Shown: positions 24,421 to 34,682, counted from the stretch's first letter. The stretch is DNA of 64,000 nucleotides from Paenibacillus tepidiphilus (GCF_008635795.1 NZ_VWRQ01000012.1:124001-188000), one strand, 5' to 3'. A program made the numbers and translations. Notes: generated by a model from the letters alone, not told the origin.

Positions 24421-25677
24421 ATGAACCGAGAGTTACAGCAGCTTATTTTAGATTATAAAACTGACCAGGAATCGGTATACCACACCTGGTTTTTAAACAA
24501 CAGCGATCGGTTAAAGGCTTTTCGGACCATTAAAACCGGTGTGAACGATGTTATAAAAGCGATTGAGGCACGATTTTTTGGAAACGACTTTAAGGGCTCT
24601 CCACTGGAGGATGTTCTTGCGGCGATTTGTGAACAAAAACAAGTTTTTGAAGGTGCTGCACACGCGTTTTACTGGAAACCTAAACTGCGTATTCCCGACA
24701 TTTATGAAAATGAAGAGAACCAGCTGGCTTTTGGCCGATTTTTGAAGGCCGTGTTACAAGCCTCTGACGAAAAACAATTGTTGACCGAGATTGTGAAACT
24801 GGATCAATACCATATCAAAGGCCTTGGTCCTGCGGTAGCTAATATCTTGTATTTTTTGCATCCTACACTTTTCCCCCCGTTCAACACAGCCATCGTGAAT
24901 GGGTTTAACTCCCTGCTGGATCGTAAGATAAAGCTCGGCTCCTGGCCGGCTTACTTGGAGATGCGCGAGACATTGCTGGACATCAACACGGCTTACCGCT
25001 CATCCTTATCCAAGGACCTGGGCGCCATTTCCGGCTTATTGTTTGAAATAGGCACCGGGCGCTTGATTGTTAGCGGGAATGCTGAGGCGTTTCTTCAAGA
25101 GGAGGAAAAGAAACGGGAAAAGGGGCGGTATAAGCGGCATCTGGAGGTGCTGAATGATACTAACGAAGAAAGTGAACATTCCGAAATGCAGCTGTATTTG
25201 GCGAGACTGGGACGGTCCTTTGGGTACAACGTCTGGATCGCCCAGAACGATCATCAGAGACAATGGCAGGACGAGCCTCTAGGGCGGTATTCTCTTTCTG
25301 TATTTCCAGCCATGGATCTCCCTAAATCTATTGCGGATACAATCGCTTTTATCGATGTTCTTTGGCTCAATGAACATAATGAGATTGTATCGGGATTTGA
25401 AGTTGAAAAGAGCACCTCCATCTACTCCGGCATTCTCAGGCTGCATGACTTATCATTATCCGTAGGAAATGCAACGTCCAGGTTGTATCTGATTTGCCCG
25501 GATAAACGGGAAAAAGAAGTGCGTGCACAACTGCTTCGTCCTTCTTTGCAACAAACGCAGTGCGGCCCTATCTCATACATTCGTTTTTCGGATTTACGAA
25601 ACGACTGTAACGCCATGTGCAAATACGGAAAATCGGTTGAAGCGCTCGACGCCATTTCGAACATCTGTACTTGTTAA
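24421..25677 (+). CDS. Unrecognised protein: helix-hairpin-like N-terminus, PD-(D/E)XK-like C-terminus
   Basis: 418 residues. Around residue 140, [17 protein letters not shown] resembles a helix-hairpin-helix DNA-binding element and is followed by a conserved-looking [10 protein letters not shown]. In the C-terminal half IDVLWL...[20 protein letters not shown], then LYLICPD, resembles a restriction-like nuclease core with Asp, Glu-x-Glu and Lys in place. GGGGGCGAC precedes ATG 24421. It is divergent from the copper operon and has its own terminator. A DNA-binding nuclease role, perhaps defence, is inferred; no methylase partner is present. Confidence 0.55.
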   Translation: MNRELQQLILDYKTDQESVYHTWFLNNSDRLKAFRTIKTGVNDVIKAIEARFFGNDFKGSPLEDVLAAICEQKQVFEGAAHAFYWKPKLRIPDIYENEENQLAFGRFLKAVLQASDEKQLLTEIVKLDQYHIKGLGPAVANILYFLHPTLFPPFNTAIVNGFNSLLDRKIKLGSWPAYLEMRETLLDINTAYRSSLSKDLGAISGLLFEIGTGRLIVSGNAEAFLQEEEKKREKGRYKRHLEVLNDTNEESEHSEMQLYLARLGRSFGYNVWIAQNDHQRQWQDEPLGRYSLSVFPAMDLPKSIADTIAFIDVLWLNEHNEIVSGFEVEKSTSIYSGILRLHDLSLSVGNATSRLYLICPDKREKEVRAQLLRPSLQQTQCGPISYIRFSDLRNDCNAMCKYGKSVEALDAISNICTC

Positions 25678-25680
25678 AGC

Positions 25681-25714
25681 AAAAAGGAACTGATGGGATC
25701 AGTTCCTTTTTCCA
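25681..25714 (+). terminator. Terminator after the nuclease-like gene
   Basis: AAAAAGGAACTGAT and ATCAGTTCCTTTTT form a perfect 14-bp stem with a GGG loop. Confidence 0.9.
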
Positions 25715-25734
25715 TAATGATCATTTTATAAAAC

Positions 25735-25920
25735 TTAGCGTAAGCTGGAAAGTTCTCGTTTTAATTGTTCATTCTGTACCGCTGCCTCGAAATAGTCTGC
25801 GTGAATGGTCCAATCCGTTTCTATTTGTTTAGAGATTACTTTATTCACTGTCTTTTCCCCAAACAAAACCGATCCTATACTTAACGGCACTATATATACC
25901 CGATTCCATGACCATGCCAT
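25735..25920 (-). CDS. Small protein of unknown function
   Basis: 61 residues, with GAGGAGGAAT ahead of ATG 25920. A short hydrophobic stretch (VYIVPLSIGSVLF) is followed by a charged helical tail ending NEQLKRELSSLR. The strong ribosome site and the position between copper genes suggest it is real. The layout (short anchor plus amphipathic helix) resembles the DUF2933-like peptide at 16702, but no sequence family is recognised. Confidence 0.6.
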   Translation of the reverse strand: MAWSWNRVYIVPLSIGSVLFGEKTVNKVISKQIETDWTIHADYFEAAVQNEQLKRELSSLR

Positions 25921-26096
25921 TGCCTTATTCCTCCTCTGAATTCTTAAATGTGTAATCTTTGATTGACTTTATTTTAAGAGATTAATATGTAAGATTCGTG
26001 TTCTTTATTTGAGTTTTGTGTGTGATTTTGCTCATAAGGGAGAAAACACCCTCCAACTGCTTAAATAAAATCCGATGCACACCAATACACCTAACC

Positions 26097-26136
26097 TAAA
26101 AAAGCAGGGTATCTCTTGAATTCGAGATACTCCTGC
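26097..26136 (-). terminator. Terminator after the second Csp gene
   Basis: GCAGG-GTATCTC and GAGATAC-CCTGC form a long stem with small bulges, followed by TTTTTTA on the minus strand. Confidence 0.7.
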
Positions 26137-26156
26137 TCGATGTTTCATTGCACTCG

Positions 26157-26507
26157 TTACGCTCTTGCCATCTGCCGACAAGCTTCTGCACATTCGCGGC
26201 AGAATTTTGCGCATTCTTGACAATGGGCATCTTTAAACGCTTCACAATCTTTGGCGCATGCTTCGCAAACCATGGCACACAGCTCGCAACTTGCCTTCGC
26301 AAACATACTGTCTCTGCTCATTAATTGAGCTGCCTGAAGGCAGATTTCTGCGCAATCGTTCAGCATCTTGATCATTGAGGTTCTTGCTTGAACATCAGTC
26401 TCTTTTAGGCATGCTGAAAAACATTCTTCGCAAGCCTGTGCACATTTTAGGCAGGCTTCAATACAATGCGTATAGTGCTTTGGAGTAGCGGAGTTGGCAA
26501 GTAACAT
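26157..26507 (-). CDS. Second Cys-rich copper-storage protein (Csp3/DUF326-like)
   Basis: 116 residues with 18 cysteines in the same helical spacing as the Csp at 13805 (HCIEACLKCAQACEECFSAC, LCAMVCEACAKDC, HCQECAKFCRECAEAC). The two are diverged paralogues, not recent copies. I start at ATG 26507, seven bases after GAGAGGG; two earlier ATGs are too close to that site. Cytosolic Cu(I) storage is inferred from the family. Confidence 0.9.
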   Translation of the reverse strand: MLLANSATPKHYTHCIEACLKCAQACEECFSACLKETDVQARTSMIKMLNDCAEICLQAAQLMSRDSMFAKASCELCAMVCEACAKDCEAFKDAHCQECAKFCRECAEACRQMARA

Positions 26508-26999
26508 TTTCATTCCCTCTCTTTTCATTATTTGAATGTTGTTTGATCGTTAGTTATTATCTAAATAAAGACCAAATATATACACGTACACGTCCGGAGA
26601 CTCCGCTTTCTAATAATGCGATTGAATTGCTCTATGATCCAGAGTTATACGTACTCAGATTAACGAATCCAAGCATTACCTTTGATTTACTACGAACTTG
26701 AGCCATCTAGGGGATAATAGCTTAAATTCTCATCGGTAAGATGCTAAAGACATTCCTAAAAGGTGTTAGAATCGCAGATAACGATGAATTAGTAAAAACA
26801 GCTTATTAGCTTACAGGGCAAATGATTCCCTGATTGAAATACACTTTATGAATGCCATGCACGACAAACAGCGCCATGCCTCGTCATTCTATTTTATGTA
26901 TAGTGGTTTCTGACCGCAGACCTCAGTATCGGCCAGCAACATATGAGAATGTGCTCATTGACAACTAGCATTTTTTCGCTTATGCCGAACAGTTAACCA
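26508..26999. other. Gene-poor stretch with possible coding debris
   Basis: No intact gene was seen. The plus strand near 26600-26700 reads briefly as NNAIELLYDPELYVLRLTNPSI before stops, which may be debris of a lost gene. Confidence 0.3.
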
Positions 27000-27369
27000 T
27001 GGGCCACCTCAACGGGAAATATCTCAGAAAGAGGGAAACTGGGATTGGCCTCTCTTTAAAATCAAAAGTGATTTGATTTCGATCCCATAGGGGTAATCCT
27101 AACGTAATCCGAAGGGGCACTGCCATATTCCTCGTAAGGTGTTGAACCCATAGAAAAACCGTTCGATTTATTTTTTTCAAAGGACTCTCGCTAAATATAA
27201 CGGGTCTCCATAGGGTATGTTTGCGTAAACAACCGGACTTTCGTTTTGAAATAGTGCTCCAAATTACGGTGATAATACAAATACTCATGCTGCTTGTATG
27301 AGAATATTTTTGAGAACAGTTTGAAGATTTATACGTACTTACTCCTGATCGTGTTGTTTGAACGTACAA
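27000..27369 (-). pseudogene. Decayed coding remnant
   Basis: On the minus strand, segments such as YANIPYGDPLYLARVL and SMGSTPYEEYGSAPSDYVRI fall in different frames separated by stops. The 129-codon open frame across the region reads poorly. This looks like a gene broken by frameshifts; the family is not recognised. Confidence 0.3.
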
Positions 27370-27498
27370 TGTACGGTGACCAATGTAGTGAGGATGGTTA
27401 TAGAATAGATTTACCCTTCGTTAGATTCGAAAAAAGCAATACGTTAGGTAGATCACACCACATTACAACCTCAAAGTGTAGTTGTTAAAAAATGATAA

Positions 27499-27558
27499 GG
27501 GGAGACGATTGAAAGGGCATGATCCATTATTGGATTATACCCTTCTTCTCTTCTCCCC
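27499..27558 (-). terminator. Stem-loop after copA
   Basis: An outer GGGGAGA/TCTCCCC stem and an inner AAGGGCATGATCC/GGATTATACCCTT stem (two mismatches) lie just after the copA stop. Confidence 0.5.
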
Positions 27559-27575
27559 AATATAATACAATAAGT

Positions 27576-30005
27576 TTACAATTTAACACGCTGCAACCGA
27601 AGCGCATTCAGAACCACAGAAACTGAACTTAATGCCATAGCTGCTCCAGCAACCCAAGGTGCAAGCAAACCAATCGCCGCTATCGGGATACCGATAGAAT
27701 TATACGCAAGCGCCCAGAACAGGTTTTGCCGAATATTCCCCATCGTTTTTCGACTCATATAGATCGCATCCGGAATACTATTGAGATCTCCTCGCATGAG
27801 AGTTACGTCAGCAGCTTCCATCGCTACATCTGTTCCTGTACCCATCGCCATTCCAATATCCGCCATGGCAAGGGCGGGAGCATCATTGATGCCGTCTCCG
27901 ACCATTGCGACTTTTTTCCCTTGAGCCTGTAATTTCTTTACTTCATCTGCTTTACCTTCGGGGAGAACTTCAGCCAATACACGCGTAATTCCAACCTGCT
28001 TGGCAATTGCTTCAGCTGTTCGCTGGTTATCACCCGTAATCATAATGACTTCGATCCCCATGTCCTTAAGCCGTTTAACAGCCTGTGCCGAGGTTTCCTT
28101 AATGGTATCTGCAACCGCTACTATACCGGCATACTGCTGATCTACGGCAATCAGCATGGCTGTTTTGCCTGCCTGCTCCAGTTGGTCCATCTGATCTTGC
28201 GCATGATTGATGGACACTTGAAACTGAGCCATGAGTTTTCTCGTACCCACGAGAATTTCCTTGCCCATCACATTTGCCTTAATACCATGCCCAGGTATCG
28301 CTTCAAACGTGTCCGTTCTCGGCAATTGGATACCCTTAGCGATAATCCCAGCAACTATAGCTTCAGCCAGAGGATGCTCGGAGTTCTTCTCTGCCGCGCC
28401 GACAAGGGCCAGCAGATCTGTTTCCATCCAGCCGGAAACCACGACGTCAGTCAGTTCCGGTTTGCCTTTTGTCACCGTTCCGGTTTTATCTAAGATGATG
28501 GTATTAATGCGGTGGGTAGCTTCTAGGTGTTCACCGCCTTTAAACAGGATTCCCGACTCTGCGGCTCTTCCTGAACCTGCCATAATGGAAGTCGGTGTCG
28601 CAAGTCCCAGGGCACAAGGACAAGCAATGACGAGTATCGCAATCGCAATCTCCAGTGCGTTTGCAAACTCTCCTGGCGTAATCCAAACAAACCAAGCGAT
28701 AAACGCAAGAACCGAGATCGCTACGACGATCGGAACAAATATACCTGAAATGGCATCTGCTACACGTTGAATAGGAGCTTTGGAACCTTGGGCCTCTTCA
28801 ACCACTTTAATAATCTGAGCCAGGGCCGTTTCTTTTCCGACTTTGGTCGCTTGAATTCGAAGTACTCCGTTCTTGTTAATCGTTGCACCAATGACAGGAT
28901 CTCCCGTTCTTTTCTCAACCGGCAGGCTTTCTCCAGTTAACATAGCCTCATCTACGGAAGAAGCCCCCTCCACCACCTCGCCGTCAACCGGGATTTTCTC
29001 CCCTGGTTTTACGATTACGATGTCACCGGCCACGACTTCTTCGACAGGGATAGTCATTTCCTGTCCATCGCGAACAACCAATGCCGTCTTGGCTTGAAGA
29101 CCCATCAGTGTTTTAATCGCTTCAGACGTTCTTCCTTTGGCAAGAGCCTCGAACAATTTCCCGAGGATGACCAGTGTAATCAAGATAGAGCTGGTCTCAT
29201 AGTACATTTCCGGTCCATGAGCCCCCGCACCGGCTTGAACCCATTCGAGCGTCAAATAGAGGCTATAGAAGTATGCTGCCGAAGTCCCGAGGGCTACCAG
29301 AACGTCCATATTGGCACTTTTATTACGCAGCGCTTTATACGCACCAACATAGAAATGGCCACCGATATAAAATTGAACTGGTGTAGCCAAAATCAGTTGG
29401 AACCAAGGGTCCATGAAAATCATAGGCATCCAAATCCAAGATAGGAACGAGAAGTGGCTGATCATGGACCATAGTAATGGTAAAGAGAGAAGGGCTGAAA
29501 TGATAAACCGTCTTTTTTGTTTAGAGATTTCTTTTTGTTTATGTGCGGAGGCGTCCTGCTGCCCTTCCTTCGGCATGGCCTTATACCCGAGTTGCTCCAC
29601 CTTTTTTTGCATGTCTTCCAAAGTAACAGTCGCTGGGTCGTACTCGACCCGGGCTGTTTCAAGGGCAAGATTAACATTCGCCGTTACAACACCGGGCATT
29701 TTGTTTAATCCCTTTTCAATCCGATTGGCGCAAGCGGCGCATGTCATCCCAGTGATTTGGAAATCCGTGGTTTGCTTTACAGTGCCGTAGCCTAAATGTT
29801 CAATCTGTTCTTGCATTTGCGGAATGGTTGCACGTTTGGGATCAAACGTCAAAGTCGCCCGTTCCAAGGCGAAATTCACATTTGCTTCCGTCACCCCATC
29901 CATTTTTCTTAATCCTTTCTCGATCCGGTTGGCACAAGCAGCACAAGTCATTCCTGTGATCTGTAAGGTTGTTTGCTCCTCACTTTTAGATATCGTTGAA
30001 CTCAT
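27576..30005 (-). CDS. copA: Cu(I)-exporting P1B-type ATPase
   Basis: 809 residues. Two heavy-metal domains each carry [15 protein letters not shown] (near 17-29 and 85-97). Eight membrane helices include the ion-path motif [13 protein letters not shown]. The actuator loop has MLTGES, the phosphorylation site [12 protein letters not shown], the nucleotide domain SEHPLAEAI and the hinge [11 protein letters not shown]. The length and layout match Bacillus CopA. A CsoR box lies 18 bases upstream of ATG. Genes run csoR-copZ-copA on one strand. It pumps cytosolic Cu(I) out of the cell, receiving it from CopZ. Confidence 0.97.
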   Translation of the reverse strand: MSSTISKSEEQTTLQITGMTCAACANRIEKGLRKMDGVTEANVNFALERATLTFDPKRATIPQMQEQIEHLGYGTVKQTTDFQITGMTCAACANRIEKGLNKMPGVVTANVNLALETARVEYDPATVTLEDMQKKVEQLGYKAMPKEGQQDASAHKQKEISKQKRRFIISALLSLPLLWSMISHFSFLSWIWMPMIFMDPWFQLILATPVQFYIGGHFYVGAYKALRNKSANMDVLVALGTSAAYFYSLYLTLEWVQAGAGAHGPEMYYETSSILITLVILGKLFEALAKGRTSEAIKTLMGLQAKTALVVRDGQEMTIPVEEVVAGDIVIVKPGEKIPVDGEVVEGASSVDEAMLTGESLPVEKRTGDPVIGATINKNGVLRIQATKVGKETALAQIIKVVEEAQGSKAPIQRVADAISGIFVPIVVAISVLAFIAWFVWITPGEFANALEIAIAILVIACPCALGLATPTSIMAGSGRAAESGILFKGGEHLEATHRINTIILDKTGTVTKGKPELTDVVVSGWMETDLLALVGAAEKNSEHPLAEAIVAGIIAKGIQLPRTDTFEAIPGHGIKANVMGKEILVGTRKLMAQFQVSINHAQDQMDQLEQAGKTAMLIAVDQQYAGIVAVADTIKETSAQAVKRLKDMGIEVIMITGDNQRTAEAIAKQVGITRVLAEVLPEGKADEVKKLQAQGKKVAMVGDGINDAPALAMADIGMAMGTGTDVAMEAADVTLMRGDLNSIPDAIYMSRKTMGNIRQNLFWALAYNSIGIPIAAIGLLAPWVAGAAMALSSVSVVLNALRLQRVKL

Positions 30006-30022
30006 TATCTATCCCTCCCTCA

Positions 30023-30037
30023 TACCCCCAGGGGGTA
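30023..30037. promoter_or_regulatory. CsoR operator upstream of copA
   Basis: TACCCCCAGGGGGTA is a perfect palindrome about a central A, the GC-rich form bound by CsoR repressors. It lies between copZ and copA, so copA can be derepressed separately from copZ. Confidence 0.85.
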
Positions 30038-30046
30038 CATTGTGTT

Positions 30047-30076
30047 GAAAAAAAGGAGCCATCTTGACGATGGCTG
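30047..30076 (-). terminator. Terminator after copZ
   Basis: AGCCATC/GATGGCT stem with a five-base loop and seven T on the minus strand. Confidence 0.75.
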
Positions 30077-30085
30077 CTTACGGAC

Positions 30086-30286
30086 TTAGACGACATCGTA
30101 ACCTTGCTCTTCGATGGCATTCTTTATGGCTTCCAAGGATACACTAGATTCATCAAAAACGACCTCAACTGTCTTTTTCTCCAGGTTCACTTTTGCATCA
30201 GCCCCAATGTTTTTAACGGCTCCTTCAACACTTTTTACACAATGTCCGCAAGACATTCCTTCTACATGTAATGTTTCGTTCTTCAT
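30086..30286 (-). CDS. copZ: Copper chaperone CopZ
   Basis: 66 residues, a single heavy-metal-associated domain with the Cu(I) site GMSCGHCVKSVE (CxxC at 13-16) and a beta-alpha-beta-beta-alpha-beta length. GGAGG lies upstream of ATG 30286. It binds Cu(I) and hands it to CopA. It is placed between csoR and copA, with a terminator between it and copA. Confidence 0.95.
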   Translation of the reverse strand: MKNETLHVEGMSCGHCVKSVEGAVKNIGADAKVNLEKKTVEVVFDESSVSLEAIKNAIEEQGYDVV

Positions 30287-30310
30287 CTTTCATTCCTCCA
30301 TATCGTTTGT

Positions 30311-30628
30311 TTATTTCATTAATTTATTCATGGTAACCAGAATCTCATCAATCACTTCATGTTCGCCGGATTGGATTCGTTCAATAACGCAGCTTTTCAT
30401 ATGACCTTCCAGAACCATTTTCCCTACGCTATTGAGAGCCGACTGAATCGCCGCAATTTGATTTAGAACGTCATCGCAATAGGTATCTTTTTCTATCATC
30501 CCTTTAACCCCACGAATTTGACCCTCAATCCGGTTTAACCGGGTCATTAGATTGGCCTTCGTTTGATCAGAATGATGACTTTTTCGATGATGTCCATGAG
30601 ATGCAGTCTGTTCCACTGATTGTTCCAT
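30311..30628 (-). CDS. csoR: Copper-sensing repressor CsoR
   Basis: 105 residues of the DUF156 fold. The Cu(I) ligands are Cys in DTYCDDVLNQI, His in LEGHMKSC and Cys in the same segment, the Cys-His-Cys set of CsoR. RLNRIEGQIRGVKGMI is the family signature. The N-terminus carries a His-rich stretch (HGHHRKSHHSD) beyond the core. ATG 30628 follows GAGGTGAG. CsoR leaves DNA when it binds Cu(I); boxes lie upstream of this gene and of copA. Confidence 0.95.
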   Translation of the reverse strand: MEQSVEQTASHGHHRKSHHSDQTKANLMTRLNRIEGQIRGVKGMIEKDTYCDDVLNQIAAIQSALNSVGKMVLEGHMKSCVIERIQSGEHEVIDEILVTMNKLMK

Positions 30629-30655
30629 GTGCCTCACCTCTCACCATCAATATAC

Positions 30656-30674
30656 CATACCCCCCTACCGTATG
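30656..30674. promoter_or_regulatory. Probable CsoR operator upstream of csoR
   Basis: CATACCCCCCTACCGTATG is an imperfect palindrome with CATAC and GTATG ends and a C-run, about 28 bp before the csoR start. It suits autoregulation. Confidence 0.65.
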
Positions 30675-31018
30675 TAAACAGGGGATTAGGAAGTACTTCA
30701 TCTCCTTTTTTAGTCTGTTCATTTAACCTCTTTGTTTATGCACCTGTATATAACCTCTGCCTTTTGTAATTTTTGCAGAAACTGCGGTTAATTACAGCCC
30801 ACAATGATCCTCAGTTTGATCACGATAGACGAAGTCACGGTCTACGGAAACCCTTGAAATCATGTAAATGATAATTGGCTTTTAGCTGAGATAATTATAG
30901 TGTGCCTCATATTGATAAGCTTCGCTTGATCGTCTTTCTAATGGGATAGGAATTTGACTTCCTGAACGGCACCATCAAATAAAGACTGTCAAGCCCGTGG
31001 TATATATCAACGGGCTTG
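30675..31018. other. Intergenic region with one hairpin
   Basis: About 340 bp without a gene. At 30990-31018 CAAGCCCGT and ACGGGCTTG form a perfect 9-bp stem, probably the terminator of the chemoreceptor gene on the minus strand. Confidence 0.5.
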
Positions 31019-31064
31019 TTCTATATATCATTAAGGTAAGTCTAGTGATTGGCCGTACATGATG

Positions 31065-32741
31065 CTACAGTTTGAAGATACGGATAGACTTTAGCAATTG
31101 GTCAACCGATTGGGACATGTTTTCAAGAGCCCCTGATATCTGGTTAACCATTTGACTTTGCATATCCGAAGTTTGGACCACACCTTGAATACGAGAAGAA
31201 GTGTGTTCGGCAATCGTAGTCACATCCGCAACAGAATCAGAAATGTAGTGAGAATCTGTTGACATTTGTCTTGTTGCTTGATATACATTTTGATTCTGAG
31301 AAGCTACATGTTGAGAGGAGATAATGATCTGTTCGAAGGATTTCCCTGCAGAGATTAGGTGCTGGTTCCCCGCTGTTAATTGAGCTAAACTTGTGTTCAT
31401 CCCTTCGGCTGCTTCACTGGTGATATGTTGAACCTTTTCAATGAGTATTCTTATTTCTTGGGCTGAGTTTTCAGACTGCTCAGCTAGTTTTTTCACTTCA
31501 TCTGCAACCACAGAAAATCCTCTCCCAGCTTCTCCTGCACGCGCAGCCTCAATGGAAGCATTCAACGACAGCAAATGGGTCTGTGAGGATAAATCGGTAA
31601 TAACGGTCGCAATGTTCCCGATACTGCCTGAGCTATCCGATAATTGTTGTATTTTACTAGCTACATGTGTGATGGATGCGTTCAAATGGTTGATTACAGA
31701 AATGATGCTTAGAAGCCAATCGTTGCCTTGATCCGCATGCACAACCATATTTTCCGATGCACTGGCGACTTGTGATGACCTTTGAACGATTTCTTGTATG
31801 CTAATTTGGATATGTTCAACGGCCTCCATACTTTGATTCATGCCCTCAACCTGTTTGGATGCACCTTGGAGTATGGATTGCAAGGTACGATCGATCTCAA
31901 GTGATGAATCTCCTACGCCATTGATATGCATTTGAACAACACCAGAAACTTTATGTACCTCATCCGCGGCCTGCTGAGCCTTAGACACTAGTGTATGTAA
32001 GTTATGAGTCATTAGATTAAATGCTCTCGAAAGGATACCCAACTCATCCTTAGAAGTGACGGGGATATCTGTGATACTAAGATCGCCATTTGCAACTCGT
32101 TCCGCCATGATAGTGACTTGTCTTAAGGGTGCGGTTAATTTCCTTGTGAAAAGAGCGGTGAGGAATAAAGCGATAAGGAGTCCGATCATCATAAATACAA
32201 TCAAATTTATTTTAAAGCGACTAATTGCCTGATTATACATTTCCTTGCCCATACTAATATGGAAAGCCCCAATTACAGTTCCGTCTGAGGATTTAATGGG
32301 TTCATAAACCGCCATTTCGGTTCCATCATGCGCTTCACCTACATACGACTTCCCACCTAAGACGATGGATGTTACGTTCGATTCAAGCATTATTTCTGTG
32401 ACGCCCATATTATGGCTACCCTTAGACGATGCGGCTACCCCTTTCTCGCCTTTAAAAATTACAATGTCATCACCAGTTAATGCTCCAACGAATAAAGCAA
32501 CGTCATGATTTCCCTCTATAGAGACCTCGCCCTTAAACAACTTTCCATCCTTCAGCGTCCATTCTCCGGGAAATTTAACATCTAGCAGTGCCGTCGCCAA
32601 CTTTGTGTTAGACACCATCTTTTGTTCTGCGAGGTGGGTTACCTGGGCATTCATATTCACGATGGCAAAAGTACTGAAGGAAACGATGAGTATGAAAATG
32701 AAAAGGCTTATATATAGAATCAGTTTGCTGGATAACTTCAT
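31065..32741 (-). CDS. Methyl-accepting chemotaxis protein with single-Cache sensor
   Basis: 558 residues. A membrane helix at about 7-28, an external sensor domain of about 140 residues with Cache-like features ([50 protein letters not shown]), and a second helix near 180-200 lead to HAMP and the signalling hairpin with tip EIRILIE and [21 protein letters not shown]. It signals to CheA/CheW. Placement between csoR-copZA and Met-rich copper genes is suggestive of metal or redox sensing, but the sensor has no metal motif that I can see. Confidence 0.9.
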   Translation of the reverse strand: MKLSSKLILYISLFIFILIVSFSTFAIVNMNAQVTHLAEQKMVSNTKLATALLDVKFPGEWTLKDGKLFKGEVSIEGNHDVALFVGALTGDDIVIFKGEKGVAASSKGSHNMGVTEIMLESNVTSIVLGGKSYVGEAHDGTEMAVYEPIKSSDGTVIGAFHISMGKEMYNQAISRFKINLIVFMMIGLLIALFLTALFTRKLTAPLRQVTIMAERVANGDLSITDIPVTSKDELGILSRAFNLMTHNLHTLVSKAQQAADEVHKVSGVVQMHINGVGDSSLEIDRTLQSILQGASKQVEGMNQSMEAVEHIQISIQEIVQRSSQVASASENMVVHADQGNDWLLSIISVINHLNASITHVASKIQQLSDSSGSIGNIATVITDLSSQTHLLSLNASIEAARAGEAGRGFSVVADEVKKLAEQSENSAQEIRILIEKVQHITSEAAEGMNTSLAQLTAGNQHLISAGKSFEQIIISSQHVASQNQNVYQATRQMSTDSHYISDSVADVTTIAEHTSSRIQGVVQTSDMQSQMVNQISGALENMSQSVDQLLKSIRIFKL

Positions 32742-32896
32742 TTCGTTCCTCCACTTTGTTATTTACATGAAGATAGCTCTAGTAAGGCTAGTTAAAAAGG
32801 AAGGAGACCGCCACCCCAAGTAAAGAGTGCGCGATCTCTTAGACTGATAGTTATTGATTAGAATAAATCGGTGAAATCTCATTTGATGCAGCACAA

Positions 32897-33139
32897 TCAG
32901 TGTTTTTTGTTTCGCATCATTAAAGGCATAAGTACGAGATGTGAAAGCGGGCATAATAACAATACACTATAGGCAAGCATGTTACTTGTTGAACCACTTA
33001 CATTATTAGCAATGATAAGAATAACGAACAGAACGATCGGAAGTATACAACACATCATCATCATCAGACGATGGGCTGGGCCTTTTTTATGATGATTGTT
33101 ATGACTGTCATGCTGGTTATGGTTTCCGCAACAGCTCAT
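32897..33139 (-). CDS. Small His/Cys-rich two-helix membrane protein
   Basis: 80 residues. The N-terminus MSCCGNHNQHDSHNNHHKKG offers Cys and His ligands, followed by a Met-rich helix start (RLMMMMCCILPIVLFVILII) and a second helix ending MPLMMRNKKH. AGGAGG precedes ATG 33139. It is like the DUF2933-type small proteins of copper loci. It lies 35 bp after the Met-rich secreted protein gene and is probably co-transcribed with it. The inferred role is surface metal binding. Confidence 0.7.
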   Translation of the reverse strand: MSCCGNHNQHDSHNNHHKKGPAHRLMMMMCCILPIVLFVILIIANNVSGSTSNMLAYSVLLLCPLSHLVLMPLMMRNKKH

Positions 33140-33174
33140 GAAATAACCTCCTTATACTTTAATCATATAGTCTA

Positions 33175-33615
33175 TTAAATACTTACGCTCTGCCCAGGCA
33201 TATCTTTCTTATGGTTTCTTTGCATCATTTCATCCATATTGGAATCCCGCATCATCTCATCCATTGGGGTACCTTCCATCATGTCCACCATATCCGGGTT
33301 TTTCATCATTTCACTCATGTCTTTATCTTCCATCATTTTTTCCATATCAAGACCATTTATCATTTCGTCCATGCCTGGCTGCTTCATCATTTCAGACATA
33401 TTGGTATTGCTCATCATATCCGTCATAACTTCATCGTTCATTGTATCGTTCATGTTCGCCGTATGGTGAAAATCTGTCTCTTGCTGTGCTACCTCTTGCT
33501 TGGAAGAAACATCCCCTTTGGAGATCTCGGAATCAACTCCTGTAGCGTATACTGCGGAACCGATTCCCAACGTCAGTATAAAAGCACCCAAGCCAGTTAA
33601 TAATTTCGCATTCAT
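33175..33615 (-). CDS. Secreted or anchored Met-rich repeat protein
   Basis: 146 residues. A signal peptide (LLTGLGAFILTLGIGSAVYA) precedes about eight imperfect repeats of about 12 residues built on the form NMxEMM/DMxxMM (NMSEMMKQPGMDEMI, DMEKMMEDKDMSEMM, DMVDMMEGTPMDEMM, NMDEMM), giving over 25 Met. Paired Met spaced by Glu/Asp is a common Cu(I) ligand pattern outside the cell. AGGAGG is upstream of ATG 33615. No named family recognised. Confidence 0.75.
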   Translation of the reverse strand: MNAKLLTGLGAFILTLGIGSAVYATGVDSEISKGDVSSKQEVAQQETDFHHTANMNDTMNDEVMTDMMSNTNMSEMMKQPGMDEMINGLDMEKMMEDKDMSEMMKNPDMVDMMEGTPMDEMMRDSNMDEMMQRNHKKDMPGQSVSI

Positions 33616-33792
33616 TTCTTTTCGCCTCCTGTAACTCCATGGTACAAGAGATCCTTGTGGAATTTATGTAGCATTTATGGGCTTTTAATGGAGAATACAT
33701 TTTAATCCTTTCTCATATCACTGTTTGTAGGTAAAGGACACGCTTTACAAGAAGCTTATTCAACCAAACTCACATTAAAAGGAGGGGTTAAA

Positions 33793-34386
33793 GTGTCATC
33801 CTTAGGACTTGCAGTTGTTTTTTATATCTTCATTTTGCTCTGGTCTTTTGTCATTATCCTGCGATTTAGGACGACAGTTACAGAATCGATTCGAATGGTT
33901 TCGCCTATGGTAGTCGGGATGATTGTTGGTTTTGGAGGCGGTACTTTTAGTGGCCTCTATATTGCCGGCCCTGTTCTATCTTTGGTGTTAGGTGTCCTTC
34001 TAGGGATCTTTTCTGGAAGCATAATAGGAGGGCTGATGGGGTTGGGGGCGTTCTTAAACGGAGCATCGTCTGGGATGATGGCCGGATTAATGGGGGTTAT
34101 GCTGATACAAATGTTTCCTCAATCAGAATGGAAAGATGTTCTATTCTTTTTTATGGTCGTATCCGGATTCTTGCAATTTGCCCACACTTTATTGTTGCAG
34201 CGCTTATCTAGCGAGAACGTAATCAAAGGTACTTTTAAGGTCTTGAGTTCACCGCTATTCATGTTCCTCTTCATTTCAACAGTCCTTATGGTATATGTCA
34301 CCGTTGCAAATCATAACGATCCTGAACAAGCGAAGCCGCTAGGTTTACAAAAAACGATTCAGAATACGAACCATACAAATCATTAA
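33793..34386 (+). CDS. Glycine-rich multi-pass membrane protein
   Basis: 197 residues from GTG 33793, with AGGAGGGG upstream. About five or six membrane helices carry Met and Gly-zipper motifs (GMIVGFGGGTFSG, GIFSGSIIGGLMGLGAF, GMMAGLMGVMLIQMF), and the tail ends in His/Asn (NTNHTNH). It is divergent from the Met-rich protein. The Gly/Met helices resemble small membrane metal transport or permeability proteins, but the family is not known to me. Confidence 0.65.
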   Translation: MSSLGLAVVFYIFILLWSFVIILRFRTTVTESIRMVSPMVVGMIVGFGGGTFSGLYIAGPVLSLVLGVLLGIFSGSIIGGLMGLGAFLNGASSGMMAGLMGVMLIQMFPQSEWKDVLFFFMVVSGFLQFAHTLLLQRLSSENVIKGTFKVLSSPLFMFLFISTVLMVYVTVANHNDPEQAKPLGLQKTIQNTNHTNH

Positions 34387-34465
34387 TCTTTGAGGGCCGG
34401 GTTCAATGTTCACATAAGATAGCTACCAGACAGTTTTAAAGTGGTAATATGAAGAGTTGGCCTTA

Positions 34466-34501
34466 TATAAAAAAGAGCCACCATGACGTTCCCTTGGTGG
34501 C
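34466..34501 (-). terminator. Terminator downstream of the lgt operon
   Basis: GCCACCA/TGGTGGC stem with an 11-base loop, followed on the minus strand by CTCTTTTTTATA. Confidence 0.6.
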
Positions 34502-34682
34502 AGATACAACTGTATTGCGTCATAACTGAAGAACACGGCAGAGCCGGTTTAATCCCTTCACCCCAGGCAAATGACTACTAGTTACTTGCGGAGCTATATC
34601 AATGATATCAACACTACCTATATGGTAGATCCAAAATAGCTATGCGATAAGCACAAAGGATGTTCTCTTCCACTCATGCACC
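34502..34682. other. Intergenic, nothing seen
   Basis: About 180 bp between the terminator and lgt, with no frame or motif of note. Confidence 0.3.

Noticed and set aside
27000..27369. Intact 129-codon hypothetical gene
   Set aside because: Better coding signal falls in other frames broken by stops; treated as a decayed remnant.
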